DNA of 64,000 nucleotides from Streptomyces sp. NBC_00078 (GCF_026343335.1 NZ_JAPELX010000001.1:7688001-7752000), one strand, 5' to 3'. Numbered from the stretch's first letter, positions 9,086-17,503 are shown. Program-made: numbers and translations. Notes: generated by a model from the letters alone, not told the origin.

Positions 9086-9390
9086 CGTCGCGGCGGTAGG
9101 CGGCGCGGCACCGGTCTCCCGGGACGGCACACCTATGGGCGAGCGACGAGCGAGCGGGTCCGGATGAAAACCCCACGAGGCTCGTGCCGCGGGCGGGCCT
9201 CGCCCCACCCCGGGCTCAGGGGGTCCCGGCCACGCCTGCGTCATCTCGCATCTGCAGCCTTACCGGGCCTCGGCCGCACCCGGTGACGGAGCAGGTTCGG
9301 CCTCGGACACCGGCCTGCTGCCCGGCTCCGGCAGACGGCAAGGCCCGGCGCCCGCAAGTCGGTGCACCGGGCCTTGCCGCAGCGGGGCGA
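9086..9390. other. 305-bp gap between convergent reductase and cold-shock genes
   Basis: No plausible coding sequence is seen in any frame. The right part holds the terminator-like hairpin of the cold-shock gene (listed separately); nothing else stands out. Confidence 0.6.
9336..9379 (-). terminator. Stem-loop after the cold-shock gene
   Basis: A perfect 13-bp inverted repeat (9336-9348 with 9367-9379, arm CCGGGCCTTGCCG) encloses an 18-nt loop and begins 12 bp after the cold-shock stop codon. There is no U-tract, as is usual for Streptomyces terminators. Confidence 0.7.
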
Positions 9391-9594
9391 TCAGACGGGG
9401 CGGATGTTCTCCGCCTGCGGGCCCTTCTGGCCCTGGGTGACGTCGAACTCGACCTGCTGGCCCTCCTGCAGCTCGCGGAAGCCCTGGGCGGCGATGTTGG
9501 AGTAGTGGGCGAAGACGTCGGGGCCGCCGCCCTCCTGCTCAATGAAGCCGAAGCCCTTCTCGCTGTTGAACCACTTGACAGTGCCCTTGGCCAT
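9391..9594 (-). CDS. Cold-shock protein, CspA/CspB family
   Basis: A 67-residue single cold-shock domain. The RNP1 motif KGFGFIEQ and RNP2-like motif DVFAHYSNI are both present, after the canonical start MAKGTVKWFNSEKG. It is a single-stranded nucleic-acid chaperone that melts mRNA structure. Length is standard. The ATG has AGAAGGAGACGG upstream, an exceptionally strong ribosome binding site. A long leader with a stable hairpin lies upstream. Confidence 0.96.
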   Translation of the reverse strand: MAKGTVKWFNSEKGFGFIEQEGGGPDVFAHYSNIAAQGFRELQEGQQVEFDVTQGQKGPQAENIRPV

Positions 9595-9681
9595 AGCCGT
9601 CTCCTTCTAGGAAACCGGGCCCGCACCCTGCGTGCCCGGGAGGTGATCGCCCTGGTCCGGAGAGGCGCTGAAACGCAAGAA

Positions 9682-9705
9682 CGCCCGTGATGGCGATCAC
9701 GGGCG
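9682..9705 (-). promoter_or_regulatory. Hairpin in the leader of the cold-shock gene
   Basis: A perfect 9-bp stem (9682-9690 with 9697-9705, arm CGCCCGTGA) closes a 6-nt loop 88 bp upstream of the cold-shock start codon. On the minus strand it is followed by TTCTTGCGTTT. Structured 5' leaders control many csp genes, so it could be a post-transcriptional element or an upstream attenuator. The role is inferred. Confidence 0.45.
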
Positions 9706-9875
9706 AACGGGACTTCGGAACCACGACTGCTGGATCACGAAACTACACCCACAGAGTGCCGCCCGCTAGCGAGAACGCACCCGGCACGTCGGTGTGCCCC
9801 CCAGCTGTCGGTCATCCTCGTCTCGGTGCATTGGCAAGAGCTTGATCGGCGGCTCGGAATCCGTGAACCCTTTTG

Positions 9876-9970
9876 CCCCGGATACCCCGGATACCTCGGA
9901 TACCCCGGATACCTCGGATACCTCGGATACCCCGGATACCCCGGATACCCCGGATACCCCGGATACCCCG
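9876..9970. repeat. 9-bp minisatellite, about 10.5 copies
   Basis: Ten consecutive units of CCCCGGATA, three of them with T at the third base (CCTCGGATA), plus a half unit. The array lies in the 718-bp gap between the cold-shock gene and the gamma-glutamyltransferase. All six frames stay open through it because the unit is a multiple of three without stops, which creates artefact peptides such as Asp-Thr-Pro repeats. Near-identical units suggest recent slippage, so copy number should vary between strains. Apart from this array and the csp leader hairpin I see nothing supportable in 9595-10312. Confidence 0.9.
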
Positions 9971-10312
9971 ACCGGTTCGGTGACAGACGGCTCGGAGCGG
10001 GGAGGCCACGCCCGGCCGGACGGGAGACTGCCGCGAGCCGCTGCGGCAACCTCGGGGCGGCCAATCGCCCGGTGCCTGCTCCTCCGACCATCACCCTCGA
10101 CCCCTACGCCCACTACGCCCACGTCATGCCAGAGGCAGGGAACAAGGGGTACAGGGCGATCGATAGCCTGCTGGGGGGACCGGACGGAGGAGGGCCCTGG
10201 CCCGAACTCTCCAGGTTGTCCCCTCAGGTGGTCCCCCAGGCTTTCCCCCCGGGCCGACCCTGAGCGACCATCAGGCTGGCTGATGCGCGTACACAGCGAG
10301 GTGAGAGGCCGT

Positions 10313-12199
10313 ATGTTCACCACCCGACCCACCCTCCAGGGCACCTTCGGCATGGTGTCCTCCACCCACTGGCTGGCATCGCAGTCCGCGATGGCCGTGC
10401 TGGAGGACGGCGGCAACGCGTACGACGCGGCCGTGGCGGGTGCGTTCGTGCTGCACGTCGTCGAGCCGCACCTCAACGGCCCGGCCGGCGAGGTGCCGAT
10501 CCTGCTCGCCCCGGCGGGCGGCGAGGTGCGGGTGCTGTGCGGCCAGGGAGTCGCGCCCGCCGGAGCCACCGTCGCCCACTACCGGGCGCTCGGCCTGGAC
10601 CTCGTCCCCGGCACCGGACCGCTCGCCGCCGCCGTGCCCGGCGCGTTCGACGCATGGATGCTCCTGCTGCGCGACCACGGCACCAAGCCCCTCGCCGACG
10701 TCCTCAGGTACGCCGTCGGATACGCCGAGCACGGGCACGCGCCCGTGGAGAACGTCGGCGCGACGATCGAGGCGGTTCGGGAACTCTTCGAGACGGAGTG
10801 GACCTCGTCCGCGGAGGTCTACCTGCCGGGCGGGAAGGCTCCACGCCCCGGCGAACTGCTGCGCAATCCCGCCCTCGCCGCCACCTGGAAGCGACTGCTC
10901 GCCGAGACCACCGGGGCCGGGGACCGCATCGCGCAGATCGAGGCCGCACGGCAGGTCTGGCGTCGCGGGTTCATCGCCGAGGCCCTGGTGCGGCAGGCGC
11001 GGCGGCCGACGTTGGACACCAGCGGCGAGCGCCACACCGGCACGCTCACGGCCGCCGACCTCGCCGGCTGGTCCGCGACCTACGAGAGGCCGGCGACATA
11101 CGACTGGAACGGCTGGACCCTGTGCAAGGCCGGCCCCTGGAGCCAGGGCCCGGCCTTCCTCCAGCAACTCGCCCTTCTCCCGCCCGAACTGCCCGCATAC
11201 GGTGGCGCCGACTACGTCCACCTGCTGATCGAGGGCTGCAAGCTCGCCATGGCCGACCGGGAGGCCTGGTACGGGGACGCCGGGTCCAGGGATACCGGTT
11301 CCGAGGATGCCGGTTCCGAGGATGCCGGTTCCGAGGATGCCGTAGAGGTCCCGCTCGGCGAGCTGCTGTCGGCGGACTACAACGCGGCCCGGCGCGCACT
11401 CGTCGGCGACAAGGCCTCACACGAGCTGCGCCCCGGCAGCCCCGGCGGACGCACCCCGCGGCTCAGCAGGCACGCGCGCGTGGTCGCCACCGACGACCCA
11501 GGCTTCAACCCGATGGGCGCCGGTGAGCCGACCGTCGCGGGGCCGCCGACCTCCCGGGTGCCGGGCGAGCCGCCCGTCGCCGCGGACGGCGCCACCCGCG
11601 GCGCCACCTGCCACCTGGACATCGTCGACCGCTGGGGCAACATGGTCGCGGCCACGCCCAGCGGCGGCTGGCTGCAGTCCAACCCGGTCGTGCCCGAACT
11701 GGGCTTCCCGCTCGGCACCCGGCTGCAGATGACCTGGCTGGAGGAGGGCCTGCCGAACTCGCTCACGCCCGGCCGCCGGCCCCGCACCACCCTCACGCCG
11801 TCCCTCGCCCTGCGCGACGGAGTCCCCGTCATGGCCTTCGGCACACCTGGCGGAGACCAGCAGGACCAGTGGCAGCTGCACTTCTTCCTGGCCGTCGCCC
11901 TGCGCGGACAGGTCCGCGGCGGCCTCGACCTCCAGGGCGCGATCGACGCCCCGAACTGGCACAACGACAGCTTCCCGGGCTCGTTCCACCCGCGCGGCAT
12001 GCGGCCGGGGAGTGTCACCATGGAGGCCCGCATGGACCCCGATGTCGTCGAAGAGCTGCGGCGCCGAGGCCACGAGGTGACCGTGGGCGACGCCTGGTCG
12101 GAAGGCCGGCTGTGCGTGGTGGCCCGGGACCCGGAGACCGGCGTCCTGTCGGCGGCAGCGAACCCGCGGGGCATGCAGGGATACGCGGTCGGACGCTGA
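10313..12199 (+). CDS. Gamma-glutamyltransferase-family protein
   Basis: About 628 residues from the ATG giving MFTTRPTLQGTFGMVSSTHW, preceded by GTGAGAGG. The N-terminal domain shows the family start (AVLEDGGNAYDAAVAGAFVLHVVEPHLNG). The catalytic N-terminal nucleophile of the small subunit is Thr432 in GATCHLDIVDRWGNM, and the C-terminal part contains PRTTLTPSLAL and FGTPGGDQQDQWQ. The family self-cleaves before the Thr and transfers or hydrolyses gamma-glutamyl groups. There is no signal peptide, unlike classical exported GGTs, so a cytoplasmic acylase-like role is possible. An acidic repeat insert lies near residues 325-343. The frame is open far upstream through the minisatellite, but that extension has no family similarity. 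Confidence 0.85.
   Translation: MFTTRPTLQGTFGMVSSTHWLASQSAMAVLEDGGNAYDAAVAGAFVLHVVEPHLNGPAGEVPILLAPAGGEVRVLCGQGVAPAGATVAHYRALGLDLVPGTGPLAAAVPGAFDAWMLLLRDHGTKPLADVLRYAVGYAEHGHAPVENVGATIEAVRELFETEWTSSAEVYLPGGKAPRPGELLRNPALAATWKRLLAETTGAGDRIAQIEAARQVWRRGFIAEALVRQARRPTLDTSGERHTGTLTAADLAGWSATYERPATYDWNGWTLCKAGPWSQGPAFLQQLALLPPELPAYGGADYVHLLIEGCKLAMADREAWYGDAGSRDTGSEDAGSEDAGSEDAVEVPLGELLSADYNAARRALVGDKASHELRPGSPGGRTPRLSRHARVVATDDPGFNPMGAGEPTVAGPPTSRVPGEPPVAADGATRGATCHLDIVDRWGNMVAATPSGGWLQSNPVVPELGFPLGTRLQMTWLEEGLPNSLTPGRRPRTTLTPSLALRDGVPVMAFGTPGGDQQDQWQLHFFLAVALRGQVRGGLDLQGAIDAPNWHNDSFPGSFHPRGMRPGSVTMEARMDPDVVEELRRRGHEVTVGDAWSEGRLCVVARDPETGVLSAAANPRGMQGYAVGR
11295..11339 (+). repeat. 15-bp in-frame tandem repeat inside the GGT gene
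   Basis: Three perfect 15-bp units encode Gly-Ser-Glu-Asp-Ala repeats, extended upstream by a degenerate partial unit. They form an acidic, flexible insert in the large-subunit region before the autocleavage site. A length change by whole units would keep the frame. Confidence 0.9.
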
Positions 12200-12286
12200 T
12201 CGCACGCACCTGGCCGCTGATCGCGCGCGCCGGCCCCCGACCGCCGATCGCACGTACCCAGCCGCTGAGCGCAGATACTCCAGGCC
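12195..12286. repeat. Degenerate ~21-bp tandem repeats after the GGT stop
   Basis: Four imperfect units begin GCTGATCGC, GCTGATCGC, GCCGATCGC and GCTGAGCGC (12195, 12216, 12243 and 12264), each ending in a GGCC- or AGCC-type sequence. The first unit contains the GGT stop codon (TGA at 12197-12199). They fill the gap before the IMPase relic and look like slippage products. Confidence 0.6.
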
Positions 12287-12347
12287 CGCCGAGCCGCAGG
12301 ACCGGGGAGCGACGCCATCGGTCCACAGGCCGAGCAGTTCGCTCTTC

Positions 12348-12510
12348 TGCTGGGAGGCATCCTGGGATCACGCGGCGGGCATCCTGCTGGTCGAGGAGGC
12401 GGGCGGCGCGCACCTGACGCGCACGGGGGAGCCGTTCCGCATCACCGGAGGCAATGCCCTGCCGTTCACCGCGGCCCGCGACGCGGCCACGGCCCGCCGG
12501 GGCGGCACCC
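12348..12510 (+). pseudogene. Relic of an inositol-monophosphatase-family gene (C-terminal fragment)
   Basis: Translation from 12348 gives a run including SWDHAAGILLVEEAGG, the conserved C-terminal metal-binding segment (WDxAAG) of inositol monophosphatase-like enzymes, followed by LTRTGEPFRITGG and a helix rich in Ala/Arg. Everything N-terminal is missing: no start codon, no DxDGT motif and no upstream homology in any frame. The original stop is also gone. The frame runs without interruption through 12551 into the next gene's frame. The fragment is too short to be functional. It sits next to degenerate repeats, suggesting a deletion removed the rest. Confidence 0.75.
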
Positions 12511-12590
12511 GCGGCCGGAGACCGTCGGAGCCCCGTCATATCCTGATCTCAGTGGCCGTCTGGCTGACGAAGGGGTCCGAGGTGCCGTCG

Positions 12591-14000
12591 ATGCTTGATG
12601 CTGTCGTGGTGGGTGCGGGGCCGAACGGACTGACGGCCGCCGTGGAGCTGGCCCGTCGCGGCTTCTCCGTGGCCGTGTTCGAGGCCCGTGACACCGTCGG
12701 CGGGGGAGCCCGCACCGAAGAGCTCACCCTGCCCGGCTTCCGGCACGACCCGTGCTCCGCGGCCCACCCGCTGGGCATCAACTCCCCGGCGTTCCGCGCC
12801 CTGCCCCTGGAGCGGTACGGCCTGGAGTGGCTGCACGCCGAGCTGCCCATGGCGCACCCCTTCCCCGACGGCAGCGCCGCCGTGCTGTCACGGTCCGTCG
12901 CCGAGACGGCCGCCTCCTTCGGCCCCCGGGACGCGGGCGCGTACCGCAGGCTGGTCGAGCCCTTCCTCCCCAAGTGGGACACCCTGGCCCGCGACTTCAT
13001 GTCCCTGCCGCTCACCGCGCTCCCGCGCGACCCGGTGACGCTCGCCCGCTTCGGCCTGGTCGGCCTGCCTCCGTCGACCTGGCTGACCCGCCGCTTCCAC
13101 GACGAGCCGGCCAAGGCGCTGTTCGCCGGACTCGTCGCGCACGTGATGGCCCCGCTCAGCGGCTTGGCGACGGGCGCCATCGGCCTGGTCTTCGCCCTCG
13201 CCGCCCACGCCCGCGGCTGGCCCGTGGCCCGCGGCGGCTCCCAGTCCATCTCCGACGCGCTCACCGCGTATCTCAAGGACCTGGGCGGCCTGGTCCACAC
13301 GGACTACGAGGTCAAGCGCCTCGACGACCTGCCGCCCGCCCGCGCGTACGTCTTCGACACCTCACCCACCGCCCTGGCCCGCATCGCCGGCTTCGGCCGC
13401 TACTACGAGGGCTACAAGTACGGCCCCGGAGTCTTCAAGGTCGACTACGCGCTGGACGGCCCGGTGCCGTGGACAGCCGAGGAGGCCCGCGCCGCCGGCA
13501 CCGTCCAGATCGGCGCGGACAGCGCGGAGATCGGCGCCGCCCTGCGCGCGGCCTCCCGGGAGGGCCGCGCCCCCGACAAGCCGTTCATGATCACGGTCCA
13601 GCCCAGTGTCGTCGACCCCACCCGAGCACCCGAGGGCAAGCACGTCTTCTGGGCATACGGCCATGTCCCCAGCGGCTGGACCGGAGACCTCACGGACGTC
13701 ATGGAGCGCCAACTGGAGCGCTTCGCACCGGGGTTCCGCGACCGCGTCCTCGCCCGCGCCACTGCCGGCCCACTGGAACTCGCCGCCCGCAACGCCAACT
13801 ACGTCGGCGGCGACATCGGCACCGGCGCGGTCTGCGGACTCCAGACCCTGCTGCGCCCCAGACTTTCCCTGTCTCCGTACACCACCCCCCACCCCGCGGT
13901 CTTCATCTGCTCGTCGGCCACCCCGCCGGGCCCCGGCGTGCACGGCATGTCGGGGCACAACGCGGCGAAGGCCGTCTGGAAGAGGCTGCGACAGACATGA
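12591..14000 (+). CDS. FAD-dependent oxidoreductase (phytoene desaturase/CrtI-like family)
   Basis: 469 residues from the ATG giving MLDAVVVGAGPNGLTAAVELARRG, with GAGGTG six bases upstream. The dinucleotide-binding Rossmann motif GAGPNG lies at residues 8-13, followed by the expected acidic strand end (VAVFEARDTVGGGARTEELTLPGF) and a C-terminal FAD motif (PPGPGVHGMSGHNAAK). This matches the NAD(P)/FAD oxidoreductases related to carotenoid desaturases and the retinol saturase/PYROXD2 group. No other carotenoid gene is near, so the substrate is unknown. Its stop overlaps the start of the macrodomain gene (ATGA). An in-frame GTG at 12552 is less well placed. Confidence 0.85.
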   Translation: MLDAVVVGAGPNGLTAAVELARRGFSVAVFEARDTVGGGARTEELTLPGFRHDPCSAAHPLGINSPAFRALPLERYGLEWLHAELPMAHPFPDGSAAVLSRSVAETAASFGPRDAGAYRRLVEPFLPKWDTLARDFMSLPLTALPRDPVTLARFGLVGLPPSTWLTRRFHDEPAKALFAGLVAHVMAPLSGLATGAIGLVFALAAHARGWPVARGGSQSISDALTAYLKDLGGLVHTDYEVKRLDDLPPARAYVFDTSPTALARIAGFGRYYEGYKYGPGVFKVDYALDGPVPWTAEEARAAGTVQIGADSAEIGAALRAASREGRAPDKPFMITVQPSVVDPTRAPEGKHVFWAYGHVPSGWTGDLTDVMERQLERFAPGFRDRVLARATAGPLELAARNANYVGGDIGTGAVCGLQTLLRPRLSLSPYTTPHPAVFICSSATPPGPGVHGMSGHNAAKAVWKRLRQT

Positions 14001-14509
14001 CGACCACCATCACCCTCACCCAGGGCGACATCACCCGCGAGAGCGCCGACGCGATCGTCAACGCGGCGAACTCCTCCCTGCTCGGCGGCGGAGGCGTCGA
14101 CGGCGCCATCCACCGCCGCGGCGGCCCCGCGATCCTCGACGAGTGCCGCAAACTCCGCGCCTCTCACCACGGCAAGGGCCTGCCCACCGGCCAGGCGGTC
14201 GCCACCACAGCGGGCAACCTGGACGCACAGTGGGTGATCCACACCGTCGGCCCGGTCTGGTCGCCCACCGAGGACCGCTCCGAGCTGCTCGCCTCCTGCT
14301 ACCACGAGTCGCTGCGTGTCGCCGACGAACTGGGTGCCCGGACGGTCGCGTTCCCGGCGATCTCGACGGGTGTGTACCGGTGGCCGATGGAGGACGCGGC
14401 GCGGATCGCGGTGGGGGCGGTGAGGGACACGCCGACCACCGTCGACGAGGTGCGGTTCGTCCTGTTCGATGACAGGGCGTACGAGGTGTTCGCGCGGCGA
14501 CTCGGCTGA
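13997..14509 (+). CDS. Macrodomain protein (O-acetyl-ADP-ribose deacetylase-like)
   Basis: A 170-residue stand-alone macrodomain. The binding loops are all visible: GDITRESADAIVNAANSSL, the glycine loop GGGGVDGAIHRRGGPAI, and the phosphate-binding segment PAISTGVYRWP. The family (YmdB, MacroD) hydrolyses O-acetyl-ADP-ribose or removes ADP-ribose from acidic residues. The start codon overlaps the previous gene's stop by four bases, so the two are translationally coupled. Sir2, which produces O-acetyl-ADP-ribose, is encoded about 17 kb away in this window. Confidence 0.93.
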   Translation: MTTTITLTQGDITRESADAIVNAANSSLLGGGGVDGAIHRRGGPAILDECRKLRASHHGKGLPTGQAVATTAGNLDAQWVIHTVGPVWSPTEDRSELLASCYHESLRVADELGARTVAFPAISTGVYRWPMEDAARIAVGAVRDTPTTVDEVRFVLFDDRAYEVFARRLG

Positions 14510-14519
14510 CCCGAGGAAC

Positions 14520-15563
14520 TCACGTCTGGTGACGAGTCTTGCGGGCGGCACGGGCGGGGAGTTCGCCCGAGCCTCGGACGATCAGCCGGGTGGGAACGGT
14601 GATGGTGCGGGCGCGGGTGCGGTCGCCGTCGAGGCGTGCCAGGGCCGTGGTCGCCGCTGTTGTGCCGATCTCCTCCGGGTCCTGGGCGACGACGGTGAGG
14701 GCCGGTTCCAGGGCCTCGGCGAGCGGTACGTCGTCGAAGCTGACGACGGCGATGTGCTTGCGTCCGCTGCGGGCGAGTTCGGCCACTATGCCCATCGCGA
14801 CGATGTTGTTGCCGGCGAAGATGGCGGTGGGGGGATCCTTCACATCGAGCAGCCGGGTGGTGGCGACGGAGGCCCCGTGCGGGTCGTGGGCGCTGGCGAG
14901 CAGGGAGCGGTCGTAGGGGATGCCGGCGCTCTGCAGGGCCGCGCGGTAGCCGGCGAGGCGCTCACGGCGGGTGTGGAGTGTGGTGGGCAGGTCGCCGAGG
15001 AAGCCGATGCGCCGGTGGCCGTGGGCGATGAGGTGGGCGACTCCGTCCTGCGCGCCCGTGCGGTTGGAGCTGACGACGCTGTCCGCGGCCAGTCCCGTTC
15101 CCGGGCGGTCGAGGAAGATGACGGGCAGGCCCGCGGTGCGGTGGGTCTTGAGGTGGGAGTGGTCGGCGCCGACCGACGGTACGACCATCAGGATGCTGAT
15201 GCGGCGGGCCAGGAACTTGTCGGTCAGGGCGCGTTCGCGGTCGGGATCGTCCGTGGAGGAGCCCATGAGCAGGGTCAGTCCGCGGTCGCGGACGGTGTCC
15301 TCGATGCTGCGGGCCACCGCCCCGAAGAAGGGGTTGCCGAGGTCGGGGATGACCAGGCCGATGGTGGTGTCGGGTCCGCCGACCCGGATGTTGCGGGCCA
15401 TGAGGTTCGGCTGGAAGCCGAGTTTGGCAACGGCGGCGAGCACCTGTTCTCTGGTCCGGGCTGAGGCCGGCCCGTCCTCGTTGAGGACCCGGGAGACCGT
15501 CTTGGCGCTGACACCCACTTCGCGTGCGACGTCTGCCAGGGTGGGGCGGCGGTTCGCTGCCAT
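14520..15563 (-). CDS. LacI-family transcriptional repressor of the sugar ABC operon
   Basis: 347 residues. The N-terminal LacI helix-turn-helix is TLADVAREVGVSAKTVSRVLN (residues ~8-28), followed by a hinge helix around PNLMARNIR and a periplasmic-binding-protein-like sugar domain (IGLVIPDLGNPFFG, AIFAGNNIVAMG, VVSFDDVPLAEAL). It is the last gene of the minus-strand operon binding protein - permease - ATPase - LacI, 84 bp after the ATPase gene. The operator-like TGTCATCG(A/T)TGACA sites upstream of the operon and of the kinase/monooxygenase genes are its probable targets, with a sugar or sugar phosphate as inducer. The target assignment is inferred. Confidence 0.93.
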   Translation of the reverse strand: MAANRRPTLADVAREVGVSAKTVSRVLNEDGPASARTREQVLAAVAKLGFQPNLMARNIRVGGPDTTIGLVIPDLGNPFFGAVARSIEDTVRDRGLTLLMGSSTDDPDRERALTDKFLARRISILMVVPSVGADHSHLKTHRTAGLPVIFLDRPGTGLAADSVVSSNRTGAQDGVAHLIAHGHRRIGFLGDLPTTLHTRRERLAGYRAALQSAGIPYDRSLLASAHDPHGASVATTRLLDVKDPPTAIFAGNNIVAMGIVAELARSGRKHIAVVSFDDVPLAEALEPALTVVAQDPEEIGTTAATTALARLDGDRTRARTITVPTRLIVRGSGELPARAARKTRHQT

Positions 15564-15647
15564 GGAGGAAACCGTCTCCTGTGCTCGTCGGTTCCGGCCG
15601 CGGCCTCGGCCGGATTCCGTCGAGTGTCGAGTGTCGAGGGGTGGTGG

Positions 15648-16493
15648 TCAGGTGGCCTGGACTCCCGCGGCCTTCGCCGCCGCGGAATCCGCTACGACAG
15701 TATCTCCGGCCTCGTCGAGGGTGAGCGCGCCGGTCATGATGGCGACGACCTCCGCCATCGAGTAGTCGGACGGCCTGATCACAGCGGCTCGCCGGCCGAG
15801 GCGGTGGACGTGGATCCGGTCGGCGATCTCGAAGACGTGGGGCATGTTGTGGCTGATCAGGACGACCGGCATGCCCTTGTCCCGGACCCGGCGGATGAGA
15901 TCCAGGACCTGCCCGGACTCCTTGACCCCGAGGGCGGCGGTCGGCTCGTCCATGACGACGACACTGCTGGCCCAGGCGACGGAACGGGCCACCGCGACCG
16001 CCTGCCGCTGTCCGCCGGAGAGCGTCTCGACCGACTGGGTCAGCGAGCGCAGACCGATCTTGAGGTCGGCCATGTGCTCGGCGGCCTCCTGGCGCATCCG
16101 CTTCTTGTCCAGCATGCGGAAGACACTGCCGAGGACACCGGGACGGCGCAGCTCGCGCCCCAGGAACATGTTCGAGGCGATGTCCATGGAAGCGGCCACG
16201 GCGAGGTCCTGGTAGACCGTCTCGATGCCGTGGGCGCGTGCGCTCTGCGGGCCGGAGAAGGTGATGGGCTCGCCGTTGAGACGTATCTCGCCCGCGTCGG
16301 GGGCCACCGCGCCGGTGAGGGCCTTGATCAGGCTGGTCTTGCCGGCGCCGTTGTCGCCGATGACGGCGAGCACCTCGCCCGGCAGCAGGTCGAAGTCGGC
16401 GCCGTCGATCGCGGTGACATGGCCGTAGCGCTTGACCAGACCGCGGGCCTGCAGCACGGGTGTCACGGGTGTGGGGGAGGAGTTGGCGGTCAT
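15648..16493 (-). CDS. frcA: Sugar ABC transporter ATP-binding protein, FrcA-like
   Basis: 281 residues with a single nucleotide-binding domain: Walker A GDNGAGKTS, Q-loop in VYQDLAVAASM, signature LSGGQRQ, Walker B VVVMDEPTAALG, and switch His in VLISHNMPHVF. Sugar CUT2 systems usually have a double ATPase of ~500 residues (RbsA, XylG). A single-domain version, including the ending GMPVVLISHNMPHVFEIADR, is typical of the fructose/mannose/ribose transporter FrcA. The start overlaps the permease stop (ATGA). The substrate is inferred from this resemblance and the divergent PfkB kinase. Confidence 0.88.
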   Translation of the reverse strand: MTANSSPTPVTPVLQARGLVKRYGHVTAIDGADFDLLPGEVLAVIGDNGAGKTSLIKALTGAVAPDAGEIRLNGEPITFSGPQSARAHGIETVYQDLAVAASMDIASNMFLGRELRRPGVLGSVFRMLDKKRMRQEAAEHMADLKIGLRSLTQSVETLSGGQRQAVAVARSVAWASSVVVMDEPTAALGVKESGQVLDLIRRVRDKGMPVVLISHNMPHVFEIADRIHVHRLGRRAAVIRPSDYSMAEVVAIMTGALTLDEAGDTVVADSAAAKAAGVQAT

Positions 16494-17503
16494 CGGGCCT
16501 TCTTCCGGGAGATCTGGTCGACGGTCACCGCGAGGATCACCAGGACTCCGGTGATCAGCGTCTGGTAGATGGACGCGACGCCCATCAGCTGCAGACCGTT
16601 GCGGAAGACGCCGACGATGAGGACGCCGATGAAGGTGCCCAGGACCGATCCGCGTCCGCCGAAGAGGCTGGTGCCGCCGAGGACCACGGCCGTGATGCTG
16701 TCGAGGTTGTCCGTCTGGCCGGCCTGCGGGTCGCCGACCCCGGTGCGGGAGATGAGCAGCAGGGCGGCGATGCCGTACAGCAGGCCCGCCACGGTGTAGA
16801 TGCCGATCGTCAGCCGGGAGGTACGGATGCCGTTCAGGCGTGCCGCTTCCTGGCTGTTGCCGAGCGCGTAGACGTGCCGGCCCCAGCCGGTGCTGCTCAG
16901 CGTGTAGGCGAGGAGGAGGAACAGGCCGATGGTGACCAGGGAACCGTAGGTGATGTCGGTGTGGCCGAGCGGGAAGGTCTGCCCGAGCGCCGTCAACGGG
17001 CCGGGCAGGTTGGTGACCGTCTGCTCCGCGGAGTAGATGTGCGTGAGCGCGAACGCCACGTTCAGCATGCCCAGGGTGACGATGAACGGCGGCAGCGGGA
17101 TCTTCTGCACCAGCAGCCCGTTGAGCAGCCCGAAGCCGCCGCAGACGGCGATGCCCAGCGCGATCGCGAGGAGCGGCGGCAGGGAACCCTCGGCGGCCAT
17201 CTTGGCGATCACGATGCTGCCGAAGGCCATCACGGCGCCGCACGACAGGTCGATGCCCGCCGTGAGGATGATCAGCGTCTGCCCGATGGCGAGGGTGCCG
17301 ACGACCATGACCTGCTGCACGATCAGCGAGAAGTTGCCGCCGGTGAGGAACTGGTCGGATGAGAAGGAGAAGAAGGCACAGGCCAGAAGCAGCGCGGCCA
17401 GCGGACCGGTGGTCGGTGCCGTGAGCAGTCTGCGGGCCGTGGTCGGCGCTTTGAGCCCGGCGTACGGCGATGACGTACTCGGGGGCGTGGACGTGGCGGT
17501 CAT
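16490..17503 (-). CDS. frcC: Sugar ABC transporter permease, CUT2 family (FrcC-like)
   Basis: 337 residues with 8-10 hydrophobic segments. The CUT2 permease landmarks are LTAGIDLSCGAVMAFGSI, PPFIVTLGMLNVAFALTHIYS, and the ATPase-contact loop VYALGNSQEAARLNGI. The start chosen is the ATG giving MTATSTPP, with AAGGA six bases upstream. It forms the membrane channel for the adjacent ATPase and binding protein. A 209-bp gap with a stem-loop separates it from the binding-protein gene. Confidence 0.9.
   Translation of the reverse strand: MTATSTPPSTSSPYAGLKAPTTARRLLTAPTTGPLAALLLACAFFSFSSDQFLTGGNFSLIVQQVMVVGTLAIGQTLIILTAGIDLSCGAVMAFGSIVIAKMAAEGSLPPLLAIALGIAVCGGFGLLNGLLVQKIPLPPFIVTLGMLNVAFALTHIYSAEQTVTNLPGPLTALGQTFPLGHTDITYGSLVTIGLFLLLAYTLSSTGWGRHVYALGNSQEAARLNGIRTSRLTIGIYTVAGLLYGIAALLLISRTGVGDPQAGQTDNLDSITAVVLGGTSLFGGRGSVLGTFIGVLIVGVFRNGLQLMGVASIYQTLITGVLVILAVTVDQISRKKAR

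Noticed and set aside
9794..10312. In-frame N-terminal extension of the GGT through the minisatellite (Asp-Thr-Pro repeats).
   Set aside because: The extension has no family similarity; the ATG at 10313 has a ribosome binding site and starts exactly at the conserved domain.
9735..10569. Minus-strand open frames with Gly-Tyr-Pro or Val-Ser-Gly repeats, collagen-like in appearance.
   Set aside because: They arise only because the 9-bp unit lacks stops in every frame; no start context or homology, and one overlaps the GGT gene.
15618..15640. Three near-copies of TCGAGTG upstream of the LacI gene, considered as an operator.
   Set aside because: The units are short, not palindromic, and unlike the TGTCATCG sites; too weak to call.
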